A stretch of 64,000 nt of DNA from Parafrigoribacterium_A soli (GTDB lineage: Bacteria; Actinomycetota; Actinomycetes; Actinomycetales; Microbacteriaceae): positions 124,001-188,000 of the forward strand of contig NZ_JBELNZ010000002.1 of the NCBI RefSeq assembly GCF_040227235.1. Direction: 5' to 3'. Below are positions 33,873-42,892 of the stretch, piece by piece (the first letter of the stretch is position 1; every line of letters starts with the position of its first letter). A program made the position numbers and the translations under genes. Under the pieces are notes generated by a model. That model saw only the letters and a program-made list of their open reading frames with translations, did not search any database and was not told where the DNA came from.

Positions 33873-35041
33873 TGCTCACCACAGACCCAGCCGTACTCGT
33901 TCTCGAGGATGGCAGCCGATACGGCGGCCGAGCATACGGAGCGCGCGGTCGAACGCTGGGTGAAGCAGTGTTCGCGACCGGCATGACCGGCTACCAGGAG
34001 ACCATCACCGACCCCTCCTACGCGGGGCAGATCGTGCTGATGACGGCGCCGCACATCGGCAACACGGGCGTCAACGAGGTCGACAGGGAGTCGTCGAGGA
34101 TCTGGGTTGCCGGCTTCGTCGTGCGCGACCCCTCCAGGGTCGTGTCGAACTTCCGCGCCACCAACAGCCTCGATGCCGACCTGGTCGAGCAGAACATCGT
34201 CGGGATCAGCGGCATCGACACCAGGGCGGTCACGCGCCGGCTGAGGGACAGCGGCGCGATGCGCGCAGGCATCTTCTCCGGTGCGGATGCCGCGCTTGCG
34301 GCAGACGAGCAGCTTGCGATCGTCCGCGGCTCGGCCGAGATGACGGGCCTCAACCTGTCCGCACAGGTCTCCACCGCGCAGGCCTTCACGATTCCCGCAG
34401 AGGGCGAGCGGATCGGGTCGGTCGCCGTGCTCGACCTGGGTGTGAAGGCATCCACACTCAACTACCTCTCGGCGCGTGGCTTCGACGTGCATGTCCTCCC
34501 GCAGAAGGTCACGATCGACGAGCTGCTCGCGATCGAACCGAGCGCCGTCTTCTATTCGAACGGACCGGGCGACCCCGGCGCATCCGATGCCCATGTGGAA
34601 CTGCTGCAGGCGGTACTTCGACGCGGGCTCCCCTTCTTCGGCATCTGCTTCGGCAACCAGCTGCTCGGGCGCGCGCTCGGCTTCGGTACATACAAGCTCC
34701 CGTTCGGTCACCGCGGAATTAACCAGCCGGTGGTCGACAGGGCGACGGGCCGGGTGGAGATCACCTCCCACAATCACGGCTTCGCGGTCGACGCTCCGAT
34801 CGACGGCGTCACGGAGTCGCCCGCCGGTTTCGGGCGGGTCGAGGTGAGCCACGTCAACCTCAACGACAACGTGGTCGAGGGACTCAATGCCCTCGACATC
34901 CCCGCGTTCTCCGTGCAGTACCACCCTGAGGCCGCTGCCGGACCACACGATGCGAACTACCTCTTCGACCGGTTCCGCGACCTGGTGCTCGCTCAGCGCG
35001 CGGAAACGAATTCGAACCCGACCAGCGAAAGTGACAAGTAA
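33872..35041 (+). CDS. carA: Carbamoyl-phosphate synthase small subunit
   Basis: CarA hydrolyses glutamine and passes ammonia to CarB. The 389-aa protein has an N-terminal CPSase domain starting AVLVLEDGSRYGGRAYG and a class I amidotransferase domain with nucleophile C259 in FFGICFGNQLLGRALG and the His-Glu in VQYHPEAAAGP. GTG start at the pyrC-side gene's stop; its stop shares a base with carB. Confidence 0.97.
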   Translation: MLTTDPAVLVLEDGSRYGGRAYGARGRTLGEAVFATGMTGYQETITDPSYAGQIVLMTAPHIGNTGVNEVDRESSRIWVAGFVVRDPSRVVSNFRATNSLDADLVEQNIVGISGIDTRAVTRRLRDSGAMRAGIFSGADAALAADEQLAIVRGSAEMTGLNLSAQVSTAQAFTIPAEGERIGSVAVLDLGVKASTLNYLSARGFDVHVLPQKVTIDELLAIEPSAVFYSNGPGDPGASDAHVELLQAVLRRGLPFFGICFGNQLLGRALGFGTYKLPFGHRGINQPVVDRATGRVEITSHNHGFAVDAPIDGVTESPAGFGRVEVSHVNLNDNVVEGLNALDIPAFSVQYHPEAAAGPHDANYLFDRFRDLVLAQRAETNSNPTSESDK

Positions 35042-38000
35042 TGCCGAAACGCGAAGACATCAATTCCGTCCTGGTCATCGGCTCCGGTCCGATCGTCATC
35101 GGACAGGCCTGTGAATTCGACTACTCGGGAACCCAGGCCTGCCGCGTGCTGCGCGCAGAGGGCGTGCGCGTCATCCTGATCAACTCCAACCCGGCGACGA
35201 TCATGACCGATCCCGACTTCGCCGACGCGACCTACGTGGAGCCGATCACCTGGCAGGTGATCGAGTCGATCATCCAGAAGGAGAAGCCGGACGCGATCCT
35301 GCCGACCCTCGGCGGCCAGACTGCGCTGAACGCGGCCATCGAGCTGCACGAGCACGGCATTCTCGAGAAGTACGGCGTGGAACTCATCGGCGCCGACTTC
35401 GACGCCATCCACCGCGGCGAGGACCGGCAGGTCTTCAAGGAACTCGTCATCGAGTGCGGCGCGGAGGTCGCGCGCTCGCACATCGCGCACACCGTGGACG
35501 AGGCGCTCGGCTTCGCGGAGGACCTCGGGTATCCGCTCGTCATCCGCCCCTCGTTCACCATGGGTGGGCTCGGGTCTGGCTTCGCCTACACGCCGGAGGA
35601 CCTCATCCGCATGGTCGGCGACGGCCTGCACCAGAGTCCGACCACCGAGGTGCTCCTCGAGGAGTCGATCCTTGGCTGGAAGGAATACGAGCTCGAGCTC
35701 ATGCGCGACAACGCCGACAACACCGTTGTCGTCTGCTCGATCGAAAACGTCGACCCGGTCGGAGTGCACACGGGCGACTCGATCACCGTCGCACCGGCGC
35801 TCACCCTCACCGACCGCGAGTACCAGAAGCTGCGCGATATCGGAATCGACATCATCCGCGCGGTCGGCGTCGACACCGGTGGGTGCAACATCCAGTTCGC
35901 GATCGACCCGGTGGACGGTCGCGTCATCGTGATCGAGATGAACCCGCGAGTGTCGCGTTCTAGCGCTCTCGCCTCGAAGGCCACGGGCTTCCCGATCGCG
36001 AAGATCGCGGCCAAGCTCGCGATCGGCTACCGCCTCGACGAGATCCCGAACGACATCACGAAGGTCACCCCGGCGAGCTTCGAGCCGACGCTCGACTACG
36101 TCGTCGTCAAGGTTCCCCGCTTCGCCTTCGAGAAGTTCCCCGCCGCAGACCCGACGCTCACGACCACCATGAAGTCGGTCGGCGAGGCCATGGCGATCGG
36201 ACGCAACTACTCCACCGCGCTGCAGAAGGCACTGCGTTCGCTCGAGAAGCGCGGATCCAGCTTTCACTGGACGGGCATCCCGGGCGACAAGGATGCGCTG
36301 CTGGAACTGGCAAAGACCCCGACCGACGGGCGCATGGTCACCGTGCAGCAGGCGCTGCGTGCGGGCGCCACGGTGGAAGAGGTCTTCGACGCGACCGCGA
36401 TCGACCCCTGGTTCATCGACCAGGTCGTGCTCATCAACGAGGTCGCCGACACGGTCGCCTCGTTCGCGCCGCTCGACGCCCAGCTGTTGAGGCTCGCGAA
36501 GGACCACGGATTCAGCGACGCGCAGATCGCCGAGCTTCGCGGGATGGAGGAGGAGGAGATCAGGTCGATCCGGCATTCCTTCGGCGTGCGTCCCGTGTAC
36601 AAGACGGTCGACACGTGCGCGGGGGAGTTTCCCGCCCTCACGCCGTACCACTACTCGAGCTACGACGAGGAGACCGAGGTCGCGCCGAGCGATCGCCGCA
36701 AGATCGTCATCCTCGGGTCCGGTCCCAACCGCATCGGGCAGGGCATCGAGTTCGACTACTCGTGCGTCCACGCGTCCTTCGCCCTCTCGGATGCCGGGTA
36801 CGAGACGATCATGGTCAACTGCAATCCCGAGACCGTGTCGACCGACTATGACACCTCGGACCGCCTGTACTTCGAGCCACTGACGCTCGAGGACGTGCTC
36901 GAGATCATCCACGCCGAGAGCCAGAGCGGCGAACTCGTCGGGGTGATCGTGCAACTCGGCGGACAGACCGCGCTCGGGCTCGCCAAGGGCCTGAAGGCGG
37001 CGGGAGTCCCCATCCTGGGCACGACGCCCGAGGCGATCGATCTCGCGGAGGAGCGTGGGCTCTTCCAGGGCATCCTGGACCTCGCCGGCCTCACCGCGCC
37101 GCGCAACGGCACGGCCACCGACTTCGCCCGAGCCCTCGAGGTGGCCGAGGAGATCGGCTATCCAGTGCTCGTGCGGCCGTCTTACGTGCTCGGCGGTCGC
37201 GGCATGGAGATCGTCTACGACGGGCCATCCCTTGAGGACTACTTCCGCAGGATGGACGGCCAGGGAATCATCGGCCCGTCGCATCCGCTTCTCGTCGACC
37301 GCTTCCTCGACGACGCGATCGAGATCGACGTCGACGCCCTCTTCGACGGCGAGCAGCTCTACGTCGGCGGGATCATGGAGCACATCGAGGAGGCCGGAAT
37401 CCACTCGGGTGACTCGAGCTGCACCCTTCCTCCGGTGACCCTCGGCAGGGAGCAGCTGGAACGCGTGCGCAGGGCGACCAGGGCGATCGCCGACGGAATC
37501 GGAGTGCGCGGCCTGCTCAACGTGCAGTTCGCGATCGGCGCGGGAGTGCTCTACGTGCTCGAGGCGAACCCGCGCGCGTCGAGGACGGTGCCGTTCGTCG
37601 CGAAGGCGACCGGAACGCAGATCGCGAAGGCGGCCGCGCGCGTCATGGCCGGTGCCAGCATCGCCGAACTCATGGACGAGGGGATGCTGCCGCGCCACGA
37701 CGGTGCGATCGTGCCGATGGATTCGCCCGTGGCTGTCAAGGAGGCCGTGCTGCCGTTCAAGCGCTTCCGCACCAAGGAGGGCAAGATCATCGACTCGATC
37801 CTCGGCCCGGAGATGCGCTCGACCGGCGAGGTCATGGGCATCGATGCGGACTTTCCGCGCGCCTTCGCGAAGAGTCAGCAGGCCGCGGCCGTGCGGCTCC
37901 CACAGAGCGGCAGCGTGTTCGTGTCCGTCGCCGACCGCGACAAGCGCGCCATCGTGCTGCCGGTACTGCGCCTGCAGCAGCTCGGGTTCCGCATCCTCGC

Positions 38001-38346
38001 CACGCTCGGCACCGCCGAGGTGCTCAGCCGCAACGGCATCGCCGCCGAGCTCGTGCGCAAGTATGACCAGGGTGAGGCATCGCGGCAGAACGAGCCGTCG
38101 ATCGTCGACCTGATCAACAACGCGGAGGTCGACATGGTCATCAACACCCCGAGCGGCCGCAGCGCGCGAGCCGACGGCTATGAGATCCGCGCCGCAGCGG
38201 TGGCGGCCGACCTTCCGCTGTACACGACGATCGCCCAGGTGGGAGCCGCCGTGGCCTCCATCGAGTCGTTGCGCGAGGGCTTCGCGGTGAAGTCCCTGCA
38301 GGACTACGCGACGGATCGTGCGGCCCGACTGGAACAGCTGGCGTGA
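35041..38346 (+). CDS. carB: Carbamoyl-phosphate synthase large subunit
   Basis: CarB makes carbamoyl phosphate for pyrimidines and arginine. The 1101-aa protein shows two homologous ATP-grasp halves: the first opens VLVIGSGPIVIGQACEFDYS and the second IVILGSGPNRIGQGIEFDYS (about residue 560); each has its Arg/Glu/Asn-rich ATP site (e.g. IVIEMNPRVSRSSALASKATG). The C-terminal MGS-like allosteric domain ends the protein. Length matches the family. Confidence 0.98.
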   Translation: MPKREDINSVLVIGSGPIVIGQACEFDYSGTQACRVLRAEGVRVILINSNPATIMTDPDFADATYVEPITWQVIESIIQKEKPDAILPTLGGQTALNAAIELHEHGILEKYGVELIGADFDAIHRGEDRQVFKELVIECGAEVARSHIAHTVDEALGFAEDLGYPLVIRPSFTMGGLGSGFAYTPEDLIRMVGDGLHQSPTTEVLLEESILGWKEYELELMRDNADNTVVVCSIENVDPVGVHTGDSITVAPALTLTDREYQKLRDIGIDIIRAVGVDTGGCNIQFAIDPVDGRVIVIEMNPRVSRSSALASKATGFPIAKIAAKLAIGYRLDEIPNDITKVTPASFEPTLDYVVVKVPRFAFEKFPAADPTLTTTMKSVGEAMAIGRNYSTALQKALRSLEKRGSSFHWTGIPGDKDALLELAKTPTDGRMVTVQQALRAGATVEEVFDATAIDPWFIDQVVLINEVADTVASFAPLDAQLLRLAKDHGFSDAQIAELRGMEEEEIRSIRHSFGVRPVYKTVDTCAGEFPALTPYHYSSYDEETEVAPSDRRKIVILGSGPNRIGQGIEFDYSCVHASFALSDAGYETIMVNCNPETVSTDYDTSDRLYFEPLTLEDVLEIIHAESQSGELVGVIVQLGGQTALGLAKGLKAAGVPILGTTPEAIDLAEERGLFQGILDLAGLTAPRNGTATDFARALEVAEEIGYPVLVRPSYVLGGRGMEIVYDGPSLEDYFRRMDGQGIIGPSHPLLVDRFLDDAIEIDVDALFDGEQLYVGGIMEHIEEAGIHSGDSSCTLPPVTLGREQLERVRRATRAIADGIGVRGLLNVQFAIGAGVLYVLEANPRASRTVPFVAKATGTQIAKAAARVMAGASIAELMDEGMLPRHDGAIVPMDSPVAVKEAVLPFKRFRTKEGKIIDSILGPEMRSTGEVMGIDADFPRAFAKSQQAAAVRLPQSGSVFVSVADRDKRAIVLPVLRLQQLGFRILATLGTAEVLSRNGIAAELVRKYDQGEASRQNEPSIVDLINNAEVDMVINTPSGRSARADGYEIRAAAVAADLPLYTTIAQVGAAVASIESLREGFAVKSLQDYATDRAARLEQLA

Positions 38347-39206
38347 GCACGAGTTTCGGGGCCCGACTGGCCGAGGCGTTCGACGCTCGAGGGCAGCTGT
38401 GTGTCGGCATCGACCCACACCCGTTCCTGCTTGAGGACTGGGGCCTCCAGAACACGCCGGCCGGGCTCCGAGAATTCGCGCTGAAGGTCGTGGATGCCGC
38501 TGCCGCACAGGTCGCGATCGTCAAGCCCCAGGTCGCGTTCTTCGAGCGGCACGGAGCGGCCGGCTATCTCGTGCTGGAGGAGGTCATCACCTCCGCTCGC
38601 GCGGCAGGACTCCTCGTGATCGCCGACGTGAAGCGCGGTGACGTGGGCAGCACGGTCGAGGCGTACGCGCAGGCCTGGCTGGCCCCCGGCAGTTCCCTCG
38701 AGGTCGACGCGATGACGGTATCCGCCTACCAGGGCGTCGACTCGCTCGGCGCTCCGATCGCACTCGCCCACGCGGAAGGCAAGGGCCTGTTCGTGCTCGC
38801 TGCCACCTCCAACCCGGAGTCGTTCGAGCTGCAGCGCTCCATCGTGCAGAGCGGGCCCACTGCCGGAGCGACGGTCGCGGCGAGTATCGTCGAAGAGGTG
38901 GCGACCATCAACGAGCGAGACCGCCTTGGGCAACTCGGCTCGATCGGACTCGTGCTCGGTGCGACAGTGAACCTCGACAGCTACGGCATCGCCCTAGAGC
39001 GGCTGTGCGGCGCGGTCGCTACCCCCGTTCTCGCGCCCGGCTTCGGCCATCAGGGCGCGAGCTTCGAACAGTTGGGCACCCGATTCGGCCCCGCCGCAGC
39101 CCACGTGGTCGTGAGCGCGTCACGCAGCATCCTCTCCGCCGGTCCTGGCGGAATCGCCGCAGCGGTACGTTCCCAGGCTGCAGAGGTGGCGCGGTGGCGC
39201 GGATAG
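38343..39206 (+). CDS. pyrF: Orotidine 5'-phosphate decarboxylase (type 2)
   Basis: PyrF converts OMP to UMP. The 287-aa protein is the longer type 2 form of actinobacteria, with LCVGIDPHPFLLEDWGL and the catalytic DVKRGDVGST (Lys-Asp). The GTG overlaps the carB stop by 4 nt, and the gene overlaps the next one by 13 nt. pyrD and pyrE are not in the window. Confidence 0.95.
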   Translation: MSTSFGARLAEAFDARGQLCVGIDPHPFLLEDWGLQNTPAGLREFALKVVDAAAAQVAIVKPQVAFFERHGAAGYLVLEEVITSARAAGLLVIADVKRGDVGSTVEAYAQAWLAPGSSLEVDAMTVSAYQGVDSLGAPIALAHAEGKGLFVLAATSNPESFELQRSIVQSGPTAGATVAASIVEEVATINERDRLGQLGSIGLVLGATVNLDSYGIALERLCGAVATPVLAPGFGHQGASFEQLGTRFGPAAAHVVVSASRSILSAGPGGIAAAVRSQAAEVARWRG

Positions 39207-40102
39207 ATCCACCAGAAGTGGACCGCATTGCCGCCTCGCGCGCAGCGGTTGCTGCGCGGCGCGGCAGGGCGGCAGTGAAGTCCGCCATCGGTCACCGCCA
39301 GCGCACGGCAGTAGACGTCGTCGAGACCGCATGGTCGGCGATCGCACCCAGCCCCGAGGGAAGTCTCCGGGTGCGGGAACTGCTCACCAGCATCCCCGGT
39401 GTCGGCCCCACCCGAGCCCGGAGGATCATGGCGGAGCTCGGGATCGCTGAATCCAAGAGGGTTGCCGGTCTCGGTAGCAGGCAGAGAGCGAGCCTGTACG
39501 ACTGGCTCGTTGAACGGGAGCACAGGCCGGAGGGACCGGAACCATCGAGGCTCGTCGTGCTCGCGGGGCCGACGGCAGTGGGCAAGGGCACCGTCTCGAC
39601 CTACATTCGCGAGAACTATCCGCAGGTGCACCTTTCCGTGTCGGCGACGACGCGTGCGCCTCGACCCGGCGAGGTCGACGGCGTGAACTACTACTTCGTG
39701 GACGACGAGGAGTTCGACAGACTCATCGCCACCGGGCAGATGCTCGAGACCGCCACGGTGCACAACGCCTACCGCTACGGCACGCCGCGTGCCCCCATCG
39801 AGGCGGCCCTGGCCGAGGGGAAGAGTGTTCTGCTCGAGATCGACCTGCAGGGCGCTCGCTCCGTGCGTGCGGAGATGCCCGACGCCGTTCTGGTCTTCCT
39901 GCTCCCGCCCAGCTGGGAGGAATTGGTGCGCAGGCTCATCGGTCGAGGCACCGAGGAGACGCTCGAACAGCAGCGCAGGCTCGAGACGGCGAAGGTCGAA
40001 TTGGCCGCTCAGGACGAGTTCGATTACAAGGTCGTCAACACCGAAGTCAGCCAGGCGGCGCAGGAAGTCGTAGACTTGATGGCAATCCCACAAAAGACTT
40101 GA
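39194..40102 (+). CDS. gmk: Fusion of integration host factor (mIHF) domain and guanylate kinase
   Basis: The 302-aa product joins two proteins that are separate in many actinobacteria. Residues ~1-110 match mIHF: a helical start (RIAASRAAVAARRGRAAVKS), a helix-hairpin-helix-like SIPGVGPTRARRIMAELGI and the end GLGSRQRASLYDWL. Residues ~117-302 are guanylate kinase: P-loop GPTAVGKGT at 125-133, VSATTRAPRPGEVDGVNYYF for GMP, and LEIDLQGARSVRAEMPDAVLVFLLPPS (split ~ residues 216-242). GTG 39194 is chosen because it covers the full mIHF domain; it overlaps pyrF by 13 nt. The single frame is continuous, with no stop between the parts. Confidence 0.93.
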   Translation: MARIDPPEVDRIAASRAAVAARRGRAAVKSAIGHRQRTAVDVVETAWSAIAPSPEGSLRVRELLTSIPGVGPTRARRIMAELGIAESKRVAGLGSRQRASLYDWLVEREHRPEGPEPSRLVVLAGPTAVGKGTVSTYIRENYPQVHLSVSATTRAPRPGEVDGVNYYFVDDEEFDRLIATGQMLETATVHNAYRYGTPRAPIEAALAEGKSVLLEIDLQGARSVRAEMPDAVLVFLLPPSWEELVRRLIGRGTEETLEQQRRLETAKVELAAQDEFDYKVVNTEVSQAAQEVVDLMAIPQKT

Positions 40103-40167
40103 GTATGCGTGCGCCGATTTCCACTCGGATGGCAGCATCGATTCACGAAGCACGAGGAGTACACGAC

Positions 40168-40434
40168 ATGGTTGAACGCGCCAAGGGAATCATCGACCCG
40201 CCGATCGACGAACTTCTGTCGAAGGTCGATTCCAAGTACGCCCTGGTGATCTTCGCCTCCAAGCGGGCCCGCCAGATCAACGACTACTACGCCGACCTGC
40301 ACGAGGGAAGCCTCTTCGACAACGTCGGCCCGCTCGTGGACTCGACCATCGACGACAAGCCGCTCTCGGTCGCCATGCACGAGATCAACGAAGACAAGCT
40401 CGTCGTCAAGCCGCTCGCAGAGACGGCTGTCTAG
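40168..40434 (+). CDS. rpoZ: RNA polymerase omega subunit
   Basis: Omega helps RNA polymerase assembly by binding the beta' C-terminus. From ATG 40168 the protein is 88 aa, with the family core GIIDPPIDELLSKVDSKYAL and VIFASKRARQINDYY. GAGGAG at 40154-40159 fixes this start over in-frame upstream ones. TAGACT inside the end of gmk (40071-40076) may give it its own promoter. Confidence 0.95.
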   Translation: MVERAKGIIDPPIDELLSKVDSKYALVIFASKRARQINDYYADLHEGSLFDNVGPLVDSTIDDKPLSVAMHEINEDKLVVKPLAETAV

Positions 40435-40469
40435 AACGTCCAATCCGCGGTAACCGCAAGGAGCTCTGC

Positions 40470-41660
40470 ATGGGCCGTCGCCTGAACGTTGTGGTCGGAG
40501 TCACCGGCGGTATTGCAGCGTACAAGGCGGTCGGCGTCATCCGGCTGCTGGTTCTGGCCGGCCACGACGTCCACGTCGTCGCCACGGATGCCGCGCTCCG
40601 CTTCGTGGGCAGACCCACGCTCGAAGCGATCAGTCGCAACACCGTTCACACCGACCTGTACGACGGGGTCGCCCAGGTGCGGCACGTGGCCATCGGGCAG
40701 GCGGCCGACCTGATCGTGGTCGCCCCCGCCACGGCGAACAGCATCGCCAAACTGGCCGCAGGTCTCGCCGATGACCTGCTCGGCAACACGATCCTCGCGA
40801 GCACGGCACCGCTCGTGATCGCGCCCGCCATGCACACCGAGATGTGGCGCAACCCCGCAACAGTCGCAAACATCGCGCTCCTCAGGTCGCGCGGAGTCAT
40901 CATCGTCGGACCGGAATCCGGCCAGCTCACCGGCACCGATTCCGGCGCGGGCAGAATGTCGGAACCCGAGCACATCCTGGCCGCCGCGCTGGCGGCAGCC
41001 GGCCCGAAAGACCTGGCGGGCAGGCGCATCCTCGTCTCCGCCGGCGGCACACGGGAGCCGCTCGATCCGGTGCGCTTCATCGGCAATCGCTCGAGCGGCA
41101 GGCAGGGCGTCTCGATCGCTCAGGCCGCCGCGGCCAGGGGTGCAGAGGTCACGCTCGTCGGAGCGAATCTCGAGAGCGCAGTACCGGATCACCTCAACGT
41201 CGTCGCCGTGGGCAGTGCCCTCGAACTGGCCGATGCCATGAACACACACGCGGATGCGGCCGACGTGATCATCATGGCCGCGGCCGTCGCCGACTACCGT
41301 CCGGAGCGCGTGGAGGGCGAGAAGATCAAGAAAGAGCAGCAGGGCGAGACGCTCGACCTGCACCTCGTGAAGAATCCCGACATACTGCGCTGCCTCGTTG
41401 ATGCGAGACGCGCGGGCCAGGTGATCGTCGGATTCGGTGCGGAGACCGAGTCTGACCCCGACTCATTCCTTGCGCTCGGTCGCGCGAAGGCGAAGCGCAA
41501 GGGCGTCGACCTGCTGGTCCTCAACAGGGTCGGATGGGCCGAGGGCTTCTCGACCGAAGACAACGCCGTCATCGTTCTCAATGGGGCCGGCGATATAGTT
41601 GGCGAGGCCGCCGGGAGCAAGTTGACGGTGGCCGATCGTATTCTCGATCTGCTGTCCTGA
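40470..41660 (+). CDS. coaBC: Bifunctional phosphopantothenoylcysteine decarboxylase/synthetase
   Basis: CoaBC carries out two steps of coenzyme A synthesis. The N-terminal flavoprotein CoaC part (~1-180) has GVTGGIAAYKAVGV, VAPATANSIAKLA and the PAMHTEMW loop; the CoaB part (~190-396) opens RILVSAGGTREPLDPVRFIGN with SSGRQG and contains AAVADYRPE. AAGGAG precedes the ATG. metK follows after 33 nt. Confidence 0.96.
   Translation: MGRRLNVVVGVTGGIAAYKAVGVIRLLVLAGHDVHVVATDAALRFVGRPTLEAISRNTVHTDLYDGVAQVRHVAIGQAADLIVVAPATANSIAKLAAGLADDLLGNTILASTAPLVIAPAMHTEMWRNPATVANIALLRSRGVIIVGPESGQLTGTDSGAGRMSEPEHILAAALAAAGPKDLAGRRILVSAGGTREPLDPVRFIGNRSSGRQGVSIAQAAAARGAEVTLVGANLESAVPDHLNVVAVGSALELADAMNTHADAADVIIMAAAVADYRPERVEGEKIKKEQQGETLDLHLVKNPDILRCLVDARRAGQVIVGFGAETESDPDSFLALGRAKAKRKGVDLLVLNRVGWAEGFSTEDNAVIVLNGAGDIVGEAAGSKLTVADRILDLLS
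41594..41599 (+). promoter_or_regulatory. Candidate -10 for metK
   Basis: TATAGT lies in the 3' end of coaBC, 95 nt upstream of metK. The metK 5' region is short and shows no SAM riboswitch. Confidence 0.3.
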
Positions 41661-41693
41661 GTCACTCGAATACCACCCCGCGAGGCACAACAC

Positions 41694-42890
41694 ATGAGCA
41701 CTGCACTGCGACTTTTCACCTCGGAAAGCGTGACGGAGGGCCATCCCGACAAGATCTGCGATCAGATCTCGGACAGCATCCTCGATGCTCTGCTCACGGA
41801 GGACCCGCACTCCAGGGTCGCGGTTGAAACGCTCGTCACCACGGGTCTCGTGCACGTCGCGGGTGAAGTCACGACGAGCGGCTACGTCGACATTCCTGCC
41901 ATCGTGCGGGCCAGAATTTCGGAAATCGGGTACAACTCGTCCGAGGTCTGGTTTGACGGTCGTTCCTGCGGAGTGTCCATCTCGATCGGTGCTCAATCAC
42001 CGGATATTGCTCAGGGCGTCGACCACGCGATCGAGAATCGCGAGGAATCGAGCACCGATGCGGGCGATCTGCAGGGTGCGGGAGACCAGGGCATCATGTT
42101 CGGCTACGCGACCACCGAGACGCGCGAGCTCATGCCGCTGCCGATCTGGCTCGCCCACCGCCTGTCGGAGCGACTAGCCGCCGTGCGCAAGGACGGAGTC
42201 GTCGACTTCCTGCGTCCCGATGGCAAGACCCAGGTGACCATCGGCTACGACGGAGCTATCCCGCGCACCGTCGAGACCGTCGTCGTCTCGGCCCAGCACT
42301 CGCCATCCATCAGCACGGCCGAACTCCGCAACAGCATCGAAGAGCTCGTCATCCGTCCCGTGCTCGAGACGATCGACCTCGACTCGAGCGACACGCGCAT
42401 CCTCATCAATCCCACCGGCGTCTTCCACATCGGCGGACCGCAGGGTGACGCCGGGCTCACCGGGCGCAAGATCATCGTCGACACCTACGGCGGAGCGGCC
42501 CGCCACGGCGGCGGCGCGTTCAGCGGCAAGGACCCGTCGAAGGTCGATCGTTCCGCGGCATACGCCCTGCGGTGGGTGGCCAAGAACGCGGTCGCCGCAG
42601 GCCTTGCGGATCGCCTCGAGGTCCAGGTGGCGTACGCCATCGGCAAGGCGGCCCCGGTCGGCCTGTACGTCGAGAGCTTCGGCACGGGGCGTGTGAACGA
42701 CGAGACGATCATCGCGGCCATTCGCGAGGTGTTCGACCTGCGACCGGGCGCGATCATCCGCGAGCTGGACCTGTTGAGGCCGATCTACGCGCAGACCGCC
42801 AGTTACGGCCACTTCGGACGGGAGCTTCCCGATTTCACCTGGGAGCGACTCGACCGCGTGGAGGCTCTGCGCACCGCAGCAAAGCTCTAG
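41694..42890 (+). CDS. metK: S-adenosylmethionine synthetase
   Basis: MetK makes SAM from methionine and ATP. The 398-aa protein has SVTEGHPDKICDQISDSILDAL (positions ~10-31), the GAGDQGIMFGYA signature, and the glycine-rich GGAARHGGGAFSGKDPSKVDRS. priA begins 2 nt after it. Confidence 0.98.
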   Translation: MSTALRLFTSESVTEGHPDKICDQISDSILDALLTEDPHSRVAVETLVTTGLVHVAGEVTTSGYVDIPAIVRARISEIGYNSSEVWFDGRSCGVSISIGAQSPDIAQGVDHAIENREESSTDAGDLQGAGDQGIMFGYATTETRELMPLPIWLAHRLSERLAAVRKDGVVDFLRPDGKTQVTIGYDGAIPRTVETVVVSAQHSPSISTAELRNSIEELVIRPVLETIDLDSSDTRILINPTGVFHIGGPQGDAGLTGRKIIVDTYGGAARHGGGAFSGKDPSKVDRSAAYALRWVAKNAVAAGLADRLEVQVAYAIGKAAPVGLYVESFGTGRVNDETIIAAIREVFDLRPGAIIRELDLLRPIYAQTASYGHFGRELPDFTWERLDRVEALRTAAKL

Positions 42891-42892
42891 CG

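Noticed and set aside
34993..38508. A 1171-codon open frame on the minus strand opposite carB (and similar long minus-strand frames opposite thrS, alaS, rel and gltB)
   Set aside because: High-G+C coding sequence commonly leaves the antisense frame open. The translations are rich in Arg, Val, Asp, Leu and His with no domain similarity, while the plus strand encodes full conserved enzymes.
41661..41693. SAM riboswitch before metK
   Set aside because: Only 33 nt separate coaBC and metK and no SAM-box pairing is present.
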